This document shows, piece by piece, positions 33,362 through 37,455 of a stretch of DNA of 37,455 nt. The notes beneath the pieces were generated by a model that saw nothing but the letters and a program-made list of their open reading frames with translations, had not been told where the DNA came from and ran no database searches. This DNA comes from Girardia tigrina (taxonomy: Eukaryota > Platyhelminthes > Tricladida > Dugesiidae): contig MQRK01228891.1 in the NCBI GenBank assembly GCA_001938485.1, positions 94,178 through 131,632 of the forward strand, written 5' to 3'. Positions within the stretch are counted from its first letter, which is position 1; every line of letters starts with the position of its first letter. A program made the translations under genes and the position numbers.

Positions 33362-33522
33362 TTATCCTTTCTTTGTAACTGACTTTTGTCCAGCAATGTT
33401 ACTTCCACCTTCATTGCGAGTGTGTTCCTGGATTCTCTTACAGAGATGACACGAAGTCTCTCCAATGTTTGTGGCGTTACACCCATTACATATGTATTGG
33501 TAAAAAAGACCGAGATTTATTT
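33362..33522 (-). pseudogene. Penelope-like element GIY-YIG endonuclease remnant
   Basis: The minus strand reads INLGLFYQYICNGCNATNIG, then ETSCHLCKRIQEHTRNEGG. This is the N-terminal half of a PLE endonuclease: aromatic strand, two Cys, the IGET motif and the basic helix ending in EH. It is the sister of the remnant at 4542-4673. An open, protein-like frame farther upstream on the same strand at about 33800-33965 (KLMENLWTHPLTAIFLSSIE) may be another part of the same fossil, but I cannot identify it. Confidence 0.6.
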
Positions 33523-34610
33523 CTGGTGTTAAATTTCTTTGGTGCTGAATATTATTTTTAATTTTATTTTATTACTTACTACCTTTTAAATATTTTATAT
33601 CCATTTGAATAAGGTATCGGCTGAACACATCATATTTAGGAAATGATCTATTATTAGTGTTGCAAGATTAATCTTATTCATGAAGATCTGTAAATTTATT
33701 ATTATTTTGACAATTATTGTGAAATTACATCCTTTATTACAACTTATTAGATCCTTTAAATAATGATTAAAGGAACAAAAAAATAAGGTCTTTAATCATA
33801 TTTCGACGATATTTAGATTAACAGGAACTGCTCGGTGTTGTTTTATTTCTGTAAATTTCTGACCGGCAAATAAATCGATTTTATCTTCAATACTCGAAAG
33901 AAATATTGCAGTCAAAGGGTGAGTCCATAAATTCTCCATCAACTTGTTTCTAAGAGTAATTATTGAACAACAATATATTTTTTATTTGAAATTTATAAAA
34001 GGCCATGAGAAGTAGAACAGATTATTCGTAAATTATTATGCATTTCTTACAGAGAATATTTCTTACCTACAAAACTATAACTGAAATAATAACAAATTAT
34101 TTTTTAATAAAGATATCTTAACATAGTCGATAAATCACTTGTCGAAAAACGCAGTAGAAGAATGTGAAAAATATGTTATTTTTTGGAATTCTAGTTGTGC
34201 AGGCTCTACAGGAATTTCCAATCTTTCTAAAAGAATAAGAATTATTGTAAATATTTCTTTAAATTCTTTATTAACAATATGATTTTTTTTCAATAATTAT
34301 TGATATTATACTGTTAATAAGTTTCGATGCATTAGAAATATCTAAGTATTTATTTCGCGATGGCAAGAATATGAATGAAACTGAAACCTGGCAACGTACA
34401 GAAATCAATAATTATTATTTTATGCATTAAAAAGTTTTAATTTTGATTAAGATGAACTTTTAATCCAATCTTTTTTATACGGAAGGACTGCAAGCATCTA
34501 TATTAGATTTTTATTTACAGTGTTTTAAATTTTGTAATTCTAAAATACTTTAGGAACTAATTACAAACGACTTAAAATAAATAAATAATTTTGTTAATGT
34601 TTTTTGAAAA
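33523..34610. other. AT-rich stretch with a possible PLE scrap
   Basis: Apart from the unassigned minus-strand frame at 33800-33965, nothing is recognisable. Confidence 0.4.
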
Positions 34611-35205
34611 TTACAGCTGAAAAAATGAGTTTAATCTTTTCCAATTCAATGTCTCAAGAAAAGAACATTTTCTGTTAAGAAAATTGAGACAATTTTCATT
34701 ACAATCACATTTAGAGTCATTATGACTCTCTGAAGGTCGCTCGCCGTTTAACATTGCTCTAATTGGTTTTTTTACTTCTATTTTTAATCATGATTATTCG
34801 AACAAAATTTCTAAATCTTTTTAAAATATTTAATTTAAATGAATATTTATTATAATTAATAATTTTAAACATTTATTTGTAAAAACACAAAATAATAAAA
34901 ATGTTATCAAATTGTGAAAAATTCCTTTAAATTTAAATTTTATTAGTTTTATTTATATCTATTTAAATGCTTTTCTCTTTTTTTTAAAAAAATATTAAAC
35001 TTGATTTTAATTGTTAATTTAAAAAATTTTAACTTATCAAATGATTATTTTAATTATGTTCGAATAGCCAATCTGTAAATACGAAAAATACCACTTTCCA
35101 TCTGGGTGGGAGAATCACCATTCTAAATTCAACATACTTAAATCAACATACCGCATCACTACATTTACACAATCAAACAATTTAAAAAAATCCTCACAAT
35201 TTTTA
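34611..35205 (-). repeat. Family C repeat copy, - strand
   Basis: The block at 35205-35085 runs TTGTGAGGATTTTTTTAAA to TCTCCCACCCAGATGGAAA. A spacer of about 330 bp follows, then a 47-codon mini-ORF (34611-34754) beginning MLNGERPSESHNDSKCDCNE. It is one of the better-preserved copies and is closest to 17681-18110. Confidence 0.65.
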
Positions 35206-35309
35206 TGTCTAGTTTTATGGTAATTTTATGTTTGTTGAAACTTCCTAATTGAAGTAAAGGATTGACTTTTAATACTGATTATTTTTCGCAATTTGATAAC
35301 ATTTTTATT

Positions 35310-35440
35310 ATTTTGAGTTTTTACAAAGAAATTATTAACATTAATAATTGTAATAAATATTCATTTAAATTAAATATTTTAAAAAGATTTAGAAATTTTG
35401 TTCTAATAATCATGATTAAAAATACTAATCAGGTTTGAAT
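35310..35440 (+). repeat. Inverted partial copy of the family C spacer
   Basis: AGATTTAGAAATTTTGTTC, then AATAATCATGATTAAAAATA, matches in inverted orientation the segment 34790-34895 for about 100 bp. Together they form a large imperfect palindrome with a loop of about 400 bp. Confidence 0.65.
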
Positions 35441-36693
35441 TAATTAATAAAATTAAAAACCTAATAAAATCAAGGAATTTTTTATTAAAAAATATAAATT
35501 ATAACTTTTGTATTTAAAACTAATAAAAATTAACATGTTGGTAAAAAATTGTTGTTTCAATTTTTACAGTATATTTATTAATTTTATATAGCTATGATTT
35601 TGTTAAATAGTTAAGAAAAAAATATTTTTTATGTTTTTAGAGTGAATTTTGGGTTTTCAAAATACTAAACGTTTTTTACTTATATATACTTGTAGATTTT
35701 TTAATTTATAATTAATATTTTAAGTGTTTTAAATTATTTATTTATAAATACCGACGATTTTTCGTGTTCGATAAAAATTTGATTAAAAATCTGTTCTATC
35801 AATGGACGATCTACCTGAGGATGTTCTGTTAAGAACGAAACATGTCTTGAATTGGGAAATAATAAATGGTTACGCAACCATATTAAAAATGAACAAAAAG
35901 AGGGGGGCATTAAAATAAGATAAGTTTTATCATTAATCTTGAATGTGTTTTGATAATATTTTCATAGAATTTATTAAAATTCTGTTATACAATGAAATAT
36001 TTATACTATTTATATAGAAAAGTAAAGTCAGAACGAATTCCAAATTTTGTTCAAGGTTTTATATTACAAATATTAAATTTCGATATTAAAATTAATTAAA
36101 ATACATAAATATTTTAGAAATTTTTTTACAATTATTCATTTTGTTTTTATTGTTAACAGAAATACTCTAAAAATATTTTTATTATATTAATAACATCAAA
36201 ATAATAACAAATTTGTGGAAAAATATATTCTTAAAATAAAGAAACAGAATAAATGAAAGCATTTATTGCAAATGACACAAAACGGAAATCTCAACACATG
36301 AAAAGAGATGAGAGAAGAACCACTCCACGTAAAATATAAATTCTTCTTAGGTAAATATAAAATTGAAAATTTTCAATTTTTTTCACAAAATTAAAAAAAG
36401 TATCGTATCTCCTTTTTGAGACTTAAAATGACTTACGATTTTAACTCCAATATATTATTGTCACAAGCTATACGTTTCGAGCATATTTGCTTATTGAAGC
36501 CTTAATAACTACTGCTATCTATCATATATGGTAAGCTTCGCTAGGCTTATCTAAAGATATCTCTACCGTCAAAGATCATAACTGATATTGATCATAAAGC
36601 AATTAAAAATGTAGCCCAACCAGGAACTTCAAGCTAAAATAACCGAATGAAGGTTTTTCTATTTGTACCTGTTATCGAAAGAACTCATTTATT
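35441..36693. other. AT-rich stretch containing hammerhead-like motifs
   Basis: There is no gene. The motif at 35815-35840 is listed separately. A related but less clear motif lies on the minus strand at 36470-36503 (GCTTCAATAAGCAAATATGC then TCGAAACG), with an AGCA/TGCT stem. Confidence 0.5.
35815..35840 (+). ncRNA. Hammerhead-like RNA motif
   Basis: CTGAGGA is followed by one T, a perfect five-base-pair hairpin (GTTCT-GTTA-AGAAC), then GAAA and CATGTC. The stem differs in sequence from the copy at 10988 yet is fully paired, which suggests compensatory change. The boxes fit CUGANGA and GAAA, and GTC follows. The single T before the stem is shared by all copies and departs from the standard core. 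Confidence 0.45.
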
Positions 36694-36804
36694 AACAAAA
36701 AGGTTGTGATTGAAAAATTTTCAAGTAAAATCGGTAAAGTAAAGGTATATGGTCTCCCAAAACGTTTACATAATAATAAGATGCTTAAAGACAAATCATT
36801 CTAG
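36694..36804 (+). pseudogene. Possible Penelope-like reverse transcriptase scrap
   Basis: A short open frame contains KVKVYGLPKRLHNNKM. Penelope-like reverse transcriptases have a conserved YGLPKIHK motif at the start of the RT domain, and this is a plausible degraded match. No other RT motif follows, so the call is tentative. Confidence 0.3.
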
Positions 36805-37012
36805 AGAAAGAATCAAAAGGTCAACAAAAGAATCTGTCGAATTATCGAACCATAGTGATAATAGGTAATTGGAATGAAAATAATCATTCTTTAGATTTAT
36901 ATGAAATTTAAAAGAAGTTGTCGAAAAGCAAAAGTTATTTTTATCAGAATAATCGTAGAAAAAATTCTAATGCTCTATACAAAACCACAACATCGAATAT
37001 ATTAGTTACAGT

Positions 37013-37414
37013 GGTTTTGTGAGGAATATTTTCGAATGGTGTTTATTGTATATTGTTTGGTATGTTGTTTTAGGATTGTGTTTCTACCACCCAGATGGAA
37101 GATTGGTATTTTAAATATTTTAAAAGGTCTGATTATTTAATCAATTTAAAAAATTAAATAAACAACTTTAAAATTAAATTAACTTATCATAAATAATATA
37201 TATCTAAAATATTATTTTAAATAATTAAAATAATTTTGTAATCGAATTGTAAATTAAACTGTCATTTAAATTTGTTTGAATAATAAGACGTTTGCAAATA
37301 GAATTAATTTTATCAATCAATAAGGATGACTAGTTACAAGAGTTTGGTGAGAATTGTCCTAGTAGCAATTCAAGTTGTGATATCAATAATTGTACAGAAA
37401 ATTCAATAAGTGTT

Positions 37415-37455
<41 letters not shown>
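37013..37455 (+). repeat. Family C repeat copy, + strand, running off the window
   Basis: The block begins GGTTTTGTGAGGAATATTTT at 37013 and ends CTACCACCCAGATGGAAGAT near 37110. A spacer follows, then the Cys-rich segment (GENCPSSNSSCDINNCTENS) at 37345-37405, then a (CA)n(TA)n tract from 37415 to the window end. The order of block, spacer, Cys-rich segment and microsatellite repeats that at 24263-24995. Confidence 0.65.

Noticed and set aside
1-37455. tRNA genes, CRISPR arrays and bacterial-type operons
   Set aside because: No cloverleaf with A/B boxes was found, and there are no regularly spaced identical repeats. Introns, transposon types and gene structure show eukaryotic nuclear DNA.

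Overview
The window is a very AT-rich (roughly three quarters A+T), repeat-laden stretch of an animal nuclear genome. The only host gene I can support is on the + strand: pieces of a cut/CUX-class homeobox gene. One exon (32153-32884) encodes a clear CUT DNA-binding repeat. A second (19550-20129) encodes a helical, Gln/Asn-rich segment with good splice sites, and its donor phase matches the acceptor of the CUT exon 12 kb away. A 58-nt candidate exon (16774-16831) precedes them in compatible phase. The homeodomain and 5' exons must lie outside the window. The CUT repeat looks closest to those of arthropod Cut proteins, so an arthropod with long AT-rich introns is my best guess, but the species cannot be fixed from sequence alone.

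Nearly everything else is intronic or intergenic mobile DNA. From left to right: a PIF1-like helicase scrap (1-190, -); Penelope-like (PLE) GIY-YIG endonuclease remnants in both orientations (4542-4673, 5033-5297); a microsatellite; an apparently complete Tigger/pogo DNA transposon with a 555-codon open transposase (5864-8061); a PLE-like coding block interrupted by a 5'-truncated mariner (8690-9478); an 18S rRNA-like fragment (13494-13573); a decayed APE-type LINE with C-terminal zinc fingers on the - strand (25330-28890); a further PLE endonuclease remnant (33362-33522); and a possible PLE reverse-transcriptase scrap (36694-36804).

Two dispersed signals are not explained by standard labels. 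(1) A repeat family with at least seven dispersed copies, mostly on the - strand, has fixed polarity: a ~110-bp block ending in a CCCAGATGGAA-like motif, then AT-rich spacer, then a short Cys/Asn/Ser-rich reading frame, sometimes followed by a (CA)n(TA)n tract and a further shared segment. Two near-complete copies sit inverted around the LINE (24263-24995 and 30793-32066). (2) A hammerhead-like RNA motif (CTGANGA, T, hairpin, GAAA) occurs at 8421-8447, 10988-11014, 18787-18813 and 35815-35840, with different but self-complementary stems in the best copies. This suggests selected RNA structure at retroelement ends, though one extra T separates it from the textbook core.

The transposons are unrelated to the host gene's function except as intron ballast. 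A 50-base N gap lies at 21322-21371.
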